From Thermodesulfobacteriota bacterium (GTDB lineage: Bacteria > Desulfobacterota > Desulfobulbia > Desulfobulbales > JBFMBH01), in contig JBFMBH010000021.1 in NCBI GenBank assembly GCA_040755095.1, positions 1-39,963 on the forward strand: DNA of 39,963 nt, in the 5' to 3' direction. Both the position numbers and the translations under genes were made by a program. The notes beneath the pieces are model-generated. The model was not told where the DNA came from. It saw only the letters and a program-made list of their open reading frames with translations, and did no database searches. How positions within the stretch are numbered: the first letter of the stretch is position 1; every line of letters begins with the position of its first letter. Positions 8,909 to 17,604 of this stretch are shown one piece after another.

Positions 8909-11900
8909 ATGAAGAGCCTGGGGAGGATGTGGGGGTGGGGGTGGGGGTGGGCTCTTTGCGCTTCCTTCTTCCTTGTCCATCCGGCCGCCGCCGACCAGAA
9001 CGGTGTCGATTACCCGCATTGCAGTCTGACCAATGCCACCTGCGACGCCTGTCACTACATGGTCACCGACAATCCGCCACCGGCCTGGATTGCAGCCGAT
9101 GCGCCTTACGATGCCCTCTGCGAGGTCTGCCACAACGATCTCCTGCGGACGACGCTTGAAACCCATTCGAGTGCGACCACCAGCGACCAGTATGGCACCT
9201 GGTCGATCGAGTGCCGGACCTGTCACTGGCCACACCATCAGAAGCAGCTCCGCACATACGGAGAGGCGAGCTACGTGCTCACCGGGACGGCGAGCGGGGT
9301 GACCTCCTCGCCGCCGGATGACCAGCACCAGTACGGATTCGGCACCCTGACTATGACCGGCGCCGGCTGGGCGAACGATCAATGGAACGGCTACATCCTC
9401 GTCCCCAATACGAGCCAGCTTTCCTACAGCTACCGAATCACCAGCACCAGCGCCGACACCCTGACCGTGGAGCCGGCTATTGATCTTGCCAAGGTCTCGA
9501 TCGGCGATCCCTTTGCCGTCTACTACGGCAAGCTCATCAAGAGCACCCTGCCGACACCGAACAGCGGCAACAAGACGGTGCGCTTCTTCCGGAAGACGGG
9601 CGCCAACTCCTATGCCGACGGCGATACGGTCTACGACGGCGTCTGTGAGGTCTGCCACACCCGCACCAGCCACTACCGCAACGATGGCTCCGCGACCGAG
9701 CAGAACCACGAAAATCTGGGCGGCAAGTCCGGCACCAATTGCATCGACTGCCATTCCCACACCAACGGCTTCAGCCACGGCGGGGCGGGTGGCACGGGCT
9801 GCGAGGCGTGCCACGGCCATGACCTGGCCTTCGAATTCAGCCCCGGGCAATACAGCCAGGGCCGGGGGACGTTCCAGAGTCACTCCACCCATACGGAAGA
9901 TGACGCCGACGACCTCAAGGGGCCTCACCTCGGCTGTGACGGCTGCCACGACACCAACTCCTTTCCGAGCTTCAAGTCGGGAGTCGACGGGAACGGCGAT
10001 GGAAGCTTCAGTCTCGCAGAAACCGACGTCTGCGACCCCTGCCATAGCCCGGGCGGCACCTATGACGGGGTCAGCGACGGGGTCTTCGGTGCCAAGGAGA
10101 TCTGGGCCAGCGGCGCCTATGTCGCAACCGACGACAGCACCCTCAGGAGCGGCAAAGACAGGTGGTGCGCCTCCTGCCACGATGAGGCACCCGCGATCAT
10201 CGGGGGGGTATCCGCGCCCAACGTTACCGGCGACGAGGACGGCACGTACACCTACGGCACCGGCTGGGGCTACTACAAGACGGGCCACGGCCTGACTGAT
10301 GCGTCAACCTATCCCTCCAGCGGAGGCCTGGTCTACGGCGCCGGCAAGGGATGCTCCGACTGCCATGACTATGCAGGCGCGCACATTGATGGGGATGCCC
10401 GAACCTATAGCGCAGGAAGCGACAACTACCAGGCCGGCTACCGTCTGAAGAGCATCGACGGCGCCGAGCCCATGTATATTCCCCGGCCCCAGAACGTCGA
10501 CAACCATGATCCGGGCCATTACCGGCTCTGCTTCTCCTGCCATGACTCCAACCGGTACCTCTTGAAAACCCCCAATCCGGTAACCACCAGCTTCCGGGAC
10601 GACCTCGATATCGGCCCCTGGGATGGCGGCACAGCGCCGATCAATATTCATGAATACCATCTTTCATTCAACACCCTCGATTTCGATTCCGACTGGGACG
10701 GCTCCCTGGACAGCGAAATCGCCTGCGTCAACTGCCATAACGTGCACGGCTCCACCCAGCTCTCCATGATTCGCGACGGCGAGCTGGTGGGCCGGGAGCC
10801 CGGCATGCAGATGTACTACGACAGCGTCCTCATCGCCCCGACTTACCAAGCGGGCTCGGTGCCAGGCCCGGCCACCACCCTCGACAACAGCACCGGCACC
10901 CTCTTCTGGGGGCCAAGCCCGGGCAATCTCTGCCAGCACTGCCACGGCGGCGACTGGGTGAAGTACTACCGTACCCCGCCCGCCCCCCCGGCGGCGCCAT
11001 CCCTCGCCTGGACCAGCGAAGCGGATTATCTTGCCGACGGCGTCCATCCGGACAGCGGCCAGGGCGGCGATTACTTCACCTTCCGCATCGAGTACACCGA
11101 TGCCAACTCCCAGCCGCCGCGGCTCATTCAGGTCTGGGTGGATGCCAACGACAACGGCACTTATGAGGCGAGCGAGAAGCACGATCTCCACGAGGTCGAT
11201 TCCGGCGATGTCGATGTTTCGGACGGCAAGCTCTTCCGGACCATTCTGGGCCTGGATCTGGCCGGCGACGGCACGATCAGCTACCGTTTCCACGCCTCGG
11301 ACGGCAAGTTCGACGCCACGAACGGCGCCGCCACAGGCAATCCCCTCGACGACACCGCCAATACTGTCGCCCTGACCAATAATGCCCCGGTCCTCTCCTG
11401 GACCGGCGAGGACGGCTATATTGCCGACGGCGTCAACCCCGGCGCGGCGGTGGCCGGCTCGACCTTCACCTTCCGGGTCAAGTACGCCGATGCGGACAAT
11501 GACCCGCCCGCCACCATGCAGGTCTGGGTGGACCGGGACGACGACGGCACCGCGGCGGGCGACGAGGCCACCGAGCTCGTCAGCCTGGAGGCGGCGGACA
11601 GCGATGGCGATTACACCGACGGCAAGCTCTATACCAAGGACGTTCCTATTGCCGCAGCGGGTGACAATTCTTTGCAATACCGCTTCGTTGCCTCGGACGG
11701 CACCGATTCGGCCACCGGCATACCGACCGGCAGCCGGAGCCTCACCGTCACCACCGCCAATGCGGCACCGCTTCTCTCCTGGACCGGGGAGAACGGCTAT
11801 ATCCGGGACGGCGTGGAGCCGGATGCCGGCGCTCCTGGCGCCACCTTCACCTTCCGGGTGCGCTATCTCGATGCCGACAACAATCCTCCTTCTGCCGTCC

Positions 11901-14900
11901 AGCTCTTGATCGATAAAAACGATGACGGCGATTATCTCGATAGCGGCGAGCTGCTCGACCTGACTGCTGCCGACAGCGACAGCGACTATAGCGACGGCCG
12001 GGTCTATTCCGGGGCCGTGGTTCTTGCAAGCGCCGGGGACGGGATCCTCGACTACCGCTTCCAGGCCGCAGACGGCGCGGCCCAGGCCACCGGTGATCCG
12101 ACCGAGAGCAATATGGTCACCGTGCTCATCGGCGCCAAGAAGGTCTCCTGCCCGGGAGTGGGCGACTACGACTACACCTCCATCCAGGCGGCCATCGACA
12201 ATTCCTTCGACGGCGACCTCATCCTCGTGGCAGACGGCACCTGCACGGAGACCATCACGGTCAACAACAAGGACCTCACCATCGTGTCGGTGAACGGCGC
12301 CGGCGCCACCACCATCGACGGCAACAGCGCCGCAACCGTGGTGACCCTTGCCAACGGCGCTGACACCATCCTGGACGGCTTCACCATTACCGGCGGCAAC
12401 CGGGCCTCGGGATACGGCTCCGGGATCGTGATCAGCAGCTCTTCCCCGGTGATCAGGAACTCGATCGTCATCGGCAATTATTCCCAGAGGGCCACGGCCG
12501 TCTATGCTTCCGGCAGCGGCTCCTTCGTCACGATCTCCGGCTGCACGGTGGACAGCAACACCTCCTCCCTGGAAGGCCCGGGCATTTATCTGGCGAGCGG
12601 CGTCTCCGCCGCGATCGTCGATACCACCTTCAGCAACAACTCCACGCCCAACGGCCACGGCGGCGGCCTCTACATGACCACCGGCGCCAATGCCTCTTTG
12701 ACCGTCTCGGGCTCCACCTTCAGCAACAACGATGTTTCCACCTTCGGCGGCGGCCTCTATGTGGCGGGCTCCGCCGGCACGGTGACGGTGAGCATCGAGG
12801 ACACCGTCTTCGACAGCGGCAACAGCGCCCAGCGGGGCGGGGCCATGTATATCGCGGACAGCGGCGCCACCCTGTCGCTCGCCATCTCCGACTCTACCGT
12901 CTCCGGCAATTCCGCCAGCCTGGAAGGAGGCGCTCTCTTTGTGAGCGGTGCCGATTCCGTCGTCATCGAGGGCTCCACCATTGCCGGCAATTCGTCGACG
13001 GACGCCGGCGGCCTCAAGGTCAGCAGCGCCGGCTCTCTGACGGTGACCGATACGAGCATCCGCGACAATACGGCTTCAGGCTCCGTCGGCGGCGGCATGG
13101 TGCTCTCCGGCGCCACCGCTCTCTTCGACGGATGCGCGATCACGGGAAACATGGCCGGAGGGCGAGGCGGCGGCGGTTATGTTTACACCGCCTCGCCCAC
13201 CTTCAGGAACTGCATCGTCTCCGGCAACAAGGCCACCGGCTTCGAGGGCGGCGGTCTTGTCTTCGACGGTGCGGGTGTTGCGGCGAGCATCGTCAACTCG
13301 ACCTTCAGCGGCAACAAGGCAGGGACCACCGGCGGAGCCATCGGCAATCGGAACAGCGCTTCGATCACGGTGAAGAATTCCATCCTTTACGGCGACGGCG
13401 GCGGTGTCGGCAGCTCGGAGATTTTCGGAGCCGTTTCCGCCTCGTACTCGCTCATCGGTCAGTATGGCTACGGCGGCGGCAACAATCTCAATACCAAGCC
13501 ATACTTCATCGATCCGCAGTCCTACGAGTCGGCACCCACCTCGAGCGGCGACTATCATGTGCAGCTGAGCTCGCCGGCTATCGATGCGGGTACCTCCGAC
13601 GGCGCTCCTGGCGACGATTTCGACGGCGACCTCCGGCCGCTCGGGGCCGGCATCGACATGGGGGCCGACGAAAAGGTCACGAAGGCCAACAACGCCCCGA
13701 CGCTCGCCTGGACCGGCGAGACCGGTTTCGCGGCCGACGGCGTCGATCCGGACCTGGGCACCTCCGGCGGCAGCTACGTATTCCGGGTCAGCTACGCCGA
13801 TGCCGACGACGATGCCCCCTCCTCTGTCCAGGTCTGGATCGACAGGAACGATGACGGCGATTTCCTGGATGGCGGCGAGAAGATCGACCTCGCCCCGGTG
13901 GACGGCGGCGATACGGTTTTCACCGACGGTCGGCTCTACACCGCAACCGTGCCCCTTGCGTATTCCGGTGACGGGGTCCTGCAATATCGTTTTTATGCCG
14001 CGGACGGCACTACAGCCGCTACCGGCAGTCCGACCTCCGGCAAGAGCGTCGTGGTCAACACCGTTCCGACCCTGACCTGGCTGGGCAGCGGCGACTATGC
14101 CTCCGACGGCGTCCATCCGGACAGCGGCGCCAGTGGCACGACCTTCGATTTCCGAGCCCGCTATGCCGATGCCGATAACAACGGCCCGACCACCATCCAG
14201 ATATGGGTGGATGCCAACGACGACGGCGATTACCTCGATGCCGGCGAAAAACTGACCATGACCCAGCTTGATGCCGGCGATACCGTGTATTCCGACGGCA
14301 AGGATTATACAAAGACCGTCAGCCTGGGCTATGCCGGCGATGGTGAGCTGACTTACCGGTTCTATGCCTCGGACGGCTCCGCGGCCACCGGCACCCCCGC
14401 CTCCACGGGCGGTACGGTCACGGTCACCAACTCGGTGCCGGTCCTCTCCTGGCTCGGCAACGGCGGCTACATCAGCGACGGGGTCGACCCGAACGGCGGC
14501 TTGAGCGGGGCGAACAGCTTCGAATTCAGAATCCGCTACACCGATGGCGACAACCAGGCCCCGTCCTCTGTCCAGGTCTGGATCGACGAAAACGACAGCG
14601 GCTCCTACGAGCCTGGGGAAAAACATGATATGACCGCCCTGGTGCCGGGCGACACCACCTTCTCGGACGGCAAGGATTACACCTATACCGCCACCGGCCT
14701 TACCCGGGTGAGCGACGACGATCTGGGCTACCGCTTCGCGGCCAGCGACGGCATTGCCGCGGCCACCGGCACCCCGGCCACCGTTGACCGGCAGGTGGGG
14801 ATCTTTGCCGCCAACCAGGCCCCGGATCTGGACTGGACCGGGGAGGCGGGCTACACCGCGGACGGCGTCGCTCCGGATTCGGGGGTGGAGGGCGACACAT

Positions 14901-16726
14901 TCACTTTCCGGGTCAAGTACACCGATCCGGAAAACACCGCACCCACCCTGATCCAGGTCTGGGTGGATCTCGACGACGATGCGGTTGAGGACCCGGCCGA
15001 GCTGACCGCTCTCGATCCGGCGGATGCCGGCGATACCACCTATGACGACGGCAAGCTTTATAGCGCCGCCATCGTCATCTCTTCGGTGACCAACCCGACA
15101 ACCACATACAAATTCAAAGCCGAGGATGGAGATGCTTCTCCCCTGGCTGCCACCGGCAACGCCACGGCCGAGCAGACAGTAATGGTGACCGGCGCGATCA
15201 CCGTCTGCCCGGCAGGGCCTCCGGCCTGTGACTACAACAGCATCAACAACGCCATCGGCGCTGTTTCGTCCGGGGCCTTCATCCTGGTCAAGGACGGCAC
15301 CTACAGCGAATATGTCAACTATTCCGGCAAGAACATCGCCATCGTTTCGCAAAATGGCGCCGGCTCCACCATCCTCCAGGGCGGGACCTCAGTCAATGCC
15401 TGGGATCCGGGGCTCCCGGTCGTCACCTTCAATAGCGGCGAGACGGCGAGCGCCGTCCTCGACGGCTTCACCATCGACAACCAGGAAGAACGCTCCGGCA
15501 CCAGGGGCATCGTGATATCCGGGGCCACGCCGACCATCAAGAACTGCGTGATCAAAGGCAACCGCACCCCCGGCTCTGCGTACGGGGCCGGCGTCTATGT
15601 CAACAACTCGGCTCCGACCTTTGAAAACTGTACGATCAAGCAGAATTACACCATCAATCGAGCAGGGGCCGGTATGTACATCACCGGTGCGGCCGGCGGC
15701 GCTACCCTGACCGGCTGCACCATCGGCGGCGCGAGCGCCGCCGACCAGAACTTCAGCGAGAACGGCCAGGGAGGCGGCATCTATTTCTCGGGGTCGACCA
15801 CCGGGCTGCTGACCCTCGACCATACCGCCATCACATACAACAAGAGCGCTTCGGAAGGCGCCGGACTCTATCTGAGCGGCATCACCCGGACGACGGTGAT
15901 TGCCAACAGCTCTTCGATCAGCAACAACACCCAGACCGGCGACGGATACGGGGGGGGCATCTATGCCAGCAGTGCGCCAATGTCGATATCCGACAGCACC
16001 ATCAGCAACAACTCGACCGGGGTGAACCGGGGAGGCGGCGGCCTTTACCTGGCAAGCACCTCGGCGACCATAACCGGCTCCACCATCAATTCCAACACCA
16101 CCGGCGGCTATGGCGGGGGAGGGATCCATATCGGCGGCACCACCCCTTCTCTGGTCCTCTCCAGGAGCAATATCCGAGGCAACAGCGCCCTCAGCGGCGG
16201 GGACGGCGGCGGCATCAAGGTCGCCTCGGGAACAGCGACCATTACCAACTGCATCATTGCCGGCAACCGGGTCTCGGACGTTTGGAACTATGGCGGCGGC
16301 ATCCAGAGCAGCGGCACCCTGTATCTCGACTTCAGCACCGTGGCCGACAACTACGCCCATTACGGCGGCGGCCTGGACATCGCCGGCGGCACGGCGAAGG
16401 CGTACAACAGCATCGTCTGGGGCAACGCTGCCTCGGGCGGCAACATCGAGTACCGGGGCGCCGTGACCTTCCACCTGACCGAGACCGCAGGCGATACCTC
16501 CTTCGTCAGCCGGAGCACGGCGAGCTCGTCCACCGCCACCACTGGCGGCGATTACCACCTGCAGGCCAACTCCAACTGCATCGATTCCGGCGACGGTTTG
16601 ATCCATGACGATACCCCCGGCGCACCGGCGGTCGACTTGGATGGCAACGTCAGGCCGACCGATATTGCCGGCAAGGGTGACGGTACCGACGATTACGACA
16701 AGGGGGCTTACGAATATGTGCCTTGA
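8909..16726 (+). CDS. Giant secreted 13-haem cytochrome c with calcium-loop repeats and two beta-helices
   Basis: The 2605-aa protein starts with a signal peptide ending near HPAAA; the ATG at 8909 has GGAGG upstream and is preferred to the in-frame 8849. Thirteen CxxCH sites begin at residues 45, 71, 102, 246, 278, 298, 343, 375, 420, 482, 541, 606 and 675. Each can bind c-type haem covalently. Residues about 697-1072 hold three repeats of about 125 aa (LSWTGExGYxxDGVxPD, then an EF-hand-like DxNDDGDYLDxGE loop). A right-handed beta-helix follows (about 1077-1590, Pmp/pectate-lyase-like GGG and SGN turns), then four more repeats (1597-2090) and a second beta-helix to the end. Both helices close with the DxDGxxRP motif seen in choice-of-anchor Q proteins. 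It is probably extracellular or outer-surface, moving electrons while attached to a long adhesin-like stalk. The redox partner is unknown. Confidence 0.9.
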   Translation: MKSLGRMWGWGWGWALCASFFLVHPAAADQNGVDYPHCSLTNATCDACHYMVTDNPPPAWIAADAPYDALCEVCHNDLLRTTLETHSSATTSDQYGTWSIECRTCHWPHHQKQLRTYGEASYVLTGTASGVTSSPPDDQHQYGFGTLTMTGAGWANDQWNGYILVPNTSQLSYSYRITSTSADTLTVEPAIDLAKVSIGDPFAVYYGKLIKSTLPTPNSGNKTVRFFRKTGANSYADGDTVYDGVCEVCHTRTSHYRNDGSATEQNHENLGGKSGTNCIDCHSHTNGFSHGGAGGTGCEACHGHDLAFEFSPGQYSQGRGTFQSHSTHTEDDADDLKGPHLGCDGCHDTNSFPSFKSGVDGNGDGSFSLAETDVCDPCHSPGGTYDGVSDGVFGAKEIWASGAYVATDDSTLRSGKDRWCASCHDEAPAIIGGVSAPNVTGDEDGTYTYGTGWGYYKTGHGLTDASTYPSSGGLVYGAGKGCSDCHDYAGAHIDGDARTYSAGSDNYQAGYRLKSIDGAEPMYIPRPQNVDNHDPGHYRLCFSCHDSNRYLLKTPNPVTTSFRDDLDIGPWDGGTAPINIHEYHLSFNTLDFDSDWDGSLDSEIACVNCHNVHGSTQLSMIRDGELVGREPGMQMYYDSVLIAPTYQAGSVPGPATTLDNSTGTLFWGPSPGNLCQHCHGGDWVKYYRTPPAPPAAPSLAWTSEADYLADGVHPDSGQGGDYFTFRIEYTDANSQPPRLIQVWVDANDNGTYEASEKHDLHEVDSGDVDVSDGKLFRTILGLDLAGDGTISYRFHASDGKFDATNGAATGNPLDDTANTVALTNNAPVLSWTGEDGYIADGVNPGAAVAGSTFTFRVKYADADNDPPATMQVWVDRDDDGTAAGDEATELVSLEAADSDGDYTDGKLYTKDVPIAAAGDNSLQYRFVASDGTDSATGIPTGSRSLTVTTANAAPLLSWTGENGYIRDGVEPDAGAPGATFTFRVRYLDADNNPPSAVQLLIDKNDDGDYLDSGELLDLTAADSDSDYSDGRVYSGAVVLASAGDGILDYRFQAADGAAQATGDPTESNMVTVLIGAKKVSCPGVGDYDYTSIQAAIDNSFDGDLILVADGTCTETITVNNKDLTIVSVNGAGATTIDGNSAATVVTLANGADTILDGFTITGGNRASGYGSGIVISSSSPVIRNSIVIGNYSQRATAVYASGSGSFVTISGCTVDSNTSSLEGPGIYLASGVSAAIVDTTFSNNSTPNGHGGGLYMTTGANASLTVSGSTFSNNDVSTFGGGLYVAGSAGTVTVSIEDTVFDSGNSAQRGGAMYIADSGATLSLAISDSTVSGNSASLEGGALFVSGADSVVIEGSTIAGNSSTDAGGLKVSSAGSLTVTDTSIRDNTASGSVGGGMVLSGATALFDGCAITGNMAGGRGGGGYVYTASPTFRNCIVSGNKATGFEGGGLVFDGAGVAASIVNSTFSGNKAGTTGGAIGNRNSASITVKNSILYGDGGGVGSSEIFGAVSASYSLIGQYGYGGGNNLNTKPYFIDPQSYESAPTSSGDYHVQLSSPAIDAGTSDGAPGDDFDGDLRPLGAGIDMGADEKVTKANNAPTLAWTGETGFAADGVDPDLGTSGGSYVFRVSYADADDDAPSSVQVWIDRNDDGDFLDGGEKIDLAPVDGGDTVFTDGRLYTATVPLAYSGDGVLQYRFYAADGTTAATGSPTSGKSVVVNTVPTLTWLGSGDYASDGVHPDSGASGTTFDFRARYADADNNGPTTIQIWVDANDDGDYLDAGEKLTMTQLDAGDTVYSDGKDYTKTVSLGYAGDGELTYRFYASDGSAATGTPASTGGTVTVTNSVPVLSWLGNGGYISDGVDPNGGLSGANSFEFRIRYTDGDNQAPSSVQVWIDENDSGSYEPGEKHDMTALVPGDTTFSDGKDYTYTATGLTRVSDDDLGYRFAASDGIAAATGTPATVDRQVGIFAANQAPDLDWTGEAGYTADGVAPDSGVEGDTFTFRVKYTDPENTAPTLIQVWVDLDDDAVEDPAELTALDPADAGDTTYDDGKLYSAAIVISSVTNPTTTYKFKAEDGDASPLAATGNATAEQTVMVTGAITVCPAGPPACDYNSINNAIGAVSSGAFILVKDGTYSEYVNYSGKNIAIVSQNGAGSTILQGGTSVNAWDPGLPVVTFNSGETASAVLDGFTIDNQEERSGTRGIVISGATPTIKNCVIKGNRTPGSAYGAGVYVNNSAPTFENCTIKQNYTINRAGAGMYITGAAGGATLTGCTIGGASAADQNFSENGQGGGIYFSGSTTGLLTLDHTAITYNKSASEGAGLYLSGITRTTVIANSSSISNNTQTGDGYGGGIYASSAPMSISDSTISNNSTGVNRGGGGLYLASTSATITGSTINSNTTGGYGGGGIHIGGTTPSLVLSRSNIRGNSALSGGDGGGIKVASGTATITNCIIAGNRVSDVWNYGGGIQSSGTLYLDFSTVADNYAHYGGGLDIAGGTAKAYNSIVWGNAASGGNIEYRGAVTFHLTETAGDTSFVSRSTASSSTATTGGDYHLQANSNCIDSGDGLIHDDTPGAPAVDLDGNVRPTDIAGKGDGTDDYDKGAYEYVP
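8930..8951 (+). repeat. (TGGGGG)n tract inside the cytochrome signal peptide, G-quadruplex-capable
   Basis: Three G5 runs and one G3 run are separated by single T residues, 21 bases after the start codon of the giant cytochrome gene. They encode WGWGWGW in the signal peptide. The 6-base period keeps the frame when whole units change, but slippage inside a G run would frameshift the gene. The mRNA could fold into a G-quadruplex next to the translation start. Confidence 0.85.
10999..12127 (+). repeat. Coding tandem repeats 1-3 of the giant cytochrome
   Basis: Three protein repeats with a DNA period of about 380-390 bp start near 11004, 11393 and 11773 (LAWTSE, LSWTGE, LSWTGE). Each carries one acidic calcium-like loop (DANDNGTYEASE, DRDDDGTAAGDE, DKNDDGDYLDSGE) and a late YRFxASDG strand. 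Confidence 0.85.
13690..15180 (+). repeat. Coding tandem repeats 4-7 of the giant cytochrome
   Basis: Four further units of the same 125-aa repeat start near 13702, 14070, 14443 and 14827 and separate the two beta-helices. Acidic loops are DRNDDGDFLDGGE, DANDDGDYLDAGE, DENDSGSYEPGE and the degenerate DLDDDAVEDPAE. The period is about 370-385 bp. Confidence 0.85.
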
Positions 16727-16805
16727 CCGCCCCCACGCCTATGGAGCGACCTCGCCGGCACGCGGTGCATGGGCAAACGAAGACTCGACGTTGGGAGCGC
16801 CGGAT

Positions 16806-16838
16806 CGGGGCCTCGGCCCTGGCAGCCGGCTGGCCCCG
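16806..16838. terminator. Weak candidate hairpin between convergent genes
   Basis: CGGGGCC (16806-16812) pairs with GGCCCCG (16832-16838) around a loop that can itself fold. It lies in the 165-bp gap between the convergent ends of the cytochrome gene (16726) and the small secreted protein gene (16892). There is no T run on either strand, so intrinsic termination is doubtful. Confidence 0.2.
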
Positions 16839-16888
16839 GGAGGAGAGCGGCTATCGCCGGCGGCCGGAAGCCAGGTGAGGTAGGCGAG

Positions 16889-17468
16889 TCCTTACGGTCC
16901 CGGCGGTGGCCCGGCGGGTGGTGGGCACTGGAAGCCGAAGACAAAGCCATCCCCAAAGATGAGCTTCTGATCGCCGTTCGTGCCTTCCCTCTCCGCAAAG
17001 GCCGCCTCCACGAAGCCGGCGGTGTCGATCACCCCGAAGAAGCGGGGGGTGCCGCTGGTCAGAATGGCACTGGCACCAAAATCCACCGGGCGGCCGTCCA
17101 GCACGATGCTGACCTTGGCGGGCGGCGAGTTGGTCAGGACGAAGCCGCCGGCTGCATAGAGCAGGCCGATCCCCCGGCCCCGGAAGCAGTCCCCGCACAG
17201 GCCGGGACGGCTGCAGAGCGGCGGCCCGAAGGCGCCATGAGGCACGGCAAAAAGGCCCCAGCTGCCGGCCACCGCTGCCCCGCGGCCGGTGGTGATGGCG
17301 CCACCCGGGTAACAGGACGACCAGATCACCCCCTGGCTGGTCATGGCCGGCGCGGTGACAAAGGACCCGCCCGACCGGACCTGCTGCCAGGGCACGGCGT
17401 CCTCGAACCCTTCCTGGACCACGAAGTAGCCGTGCTGAGCCAGGGCGGCCAGGAACTGCGCCTGGTCG
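16889..17468. repeat. Direct repeat copy 2 (mature part of small secreted protein gene)
   Basis: The partner of 5173-5751, 580 bp long, with the frame intact. The shared tract covers the coding region from about residue 30 to the stop plus three bases. Outside it the flanks differ, except for diverged signal-peptide coding DNA on the high-coordinate side. Confidence 0.95.
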
Positions 17469-17554
17469 GTGTAGGTGGCCCGCCCTGCTCCGGCCTCCGG
17501 CGCCAGGACGGCCAACCCGATACAACCCACGATTGCCACCAGGCTCTTCTTCAT
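16892..17554 (-). CDS. Small secreted beta-sandwich protein (intact copy)
   Basis: This 220-aa protein has a clear signal peptide (MKKSLVAIVGCIGLAVLAPEAGA) and a strong AAGGAGG ribosome site. The mature part (TDQAQFLAAL, GFEDAVPW, TSQGVIWSSC, GSWGLFAVPHG, then FFGVID and GDGFVFGF near the end) resembles the beta-sandwich of PEP-CTERM-type surface proteins, but it ends without a PEP-CTERM anchor. A cysteine cluster, CSRPGLCGDC, may form disulfides or bind something. It is the last gene of the minus-strand copper/cytochrome cluster, 50 bp behind the cytochrome c/substrate-binding gene. The function is unknown. A near-identical but frameshifted copy is at 5176-5837. Confidence 0.8.
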   Translation of the reverse strand: MKKSLVAIVGCIGLAVLAPEAGAGRATYTDQAQFLAALAQHGYFVVQEGFEDAVPWQQVRSGGSFVTAPAMTSQGVIWSSCYPGGAITTGRGAAVAGSWGLFAVPHGAFGPPLCSRPGLCGDCFRGRGIGLLYAAGGFVLTNSPPAKVSIVLDGRPVDFGASAILTSGTPRFFGVIDTAGFVEAAFAEREGTNGDQKLIFGDGFVFGFQCPPPAGPPPGP

Positions 17555-17604
17555 GCACAGGCCTCCTTGTGCGCCGCAGCAGGGACTGGTCGCTGCCCGC
17601 GGCT

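Noticed and set aside
10999-15180. Regular 370-390 bp periodicity as a CRISPR or satellite array
   Set aside because: The period comes from seven diverged protein repeats in one continuous reading frame.
5173-17468. The 580-bp direct repeats as insertion sequences or a composite transposon
   Set aside because: The repeat encodes a secreted protein, has no terminal inverted repeats, target duplications or transposase, and ends at the gene's own functional boundaries.
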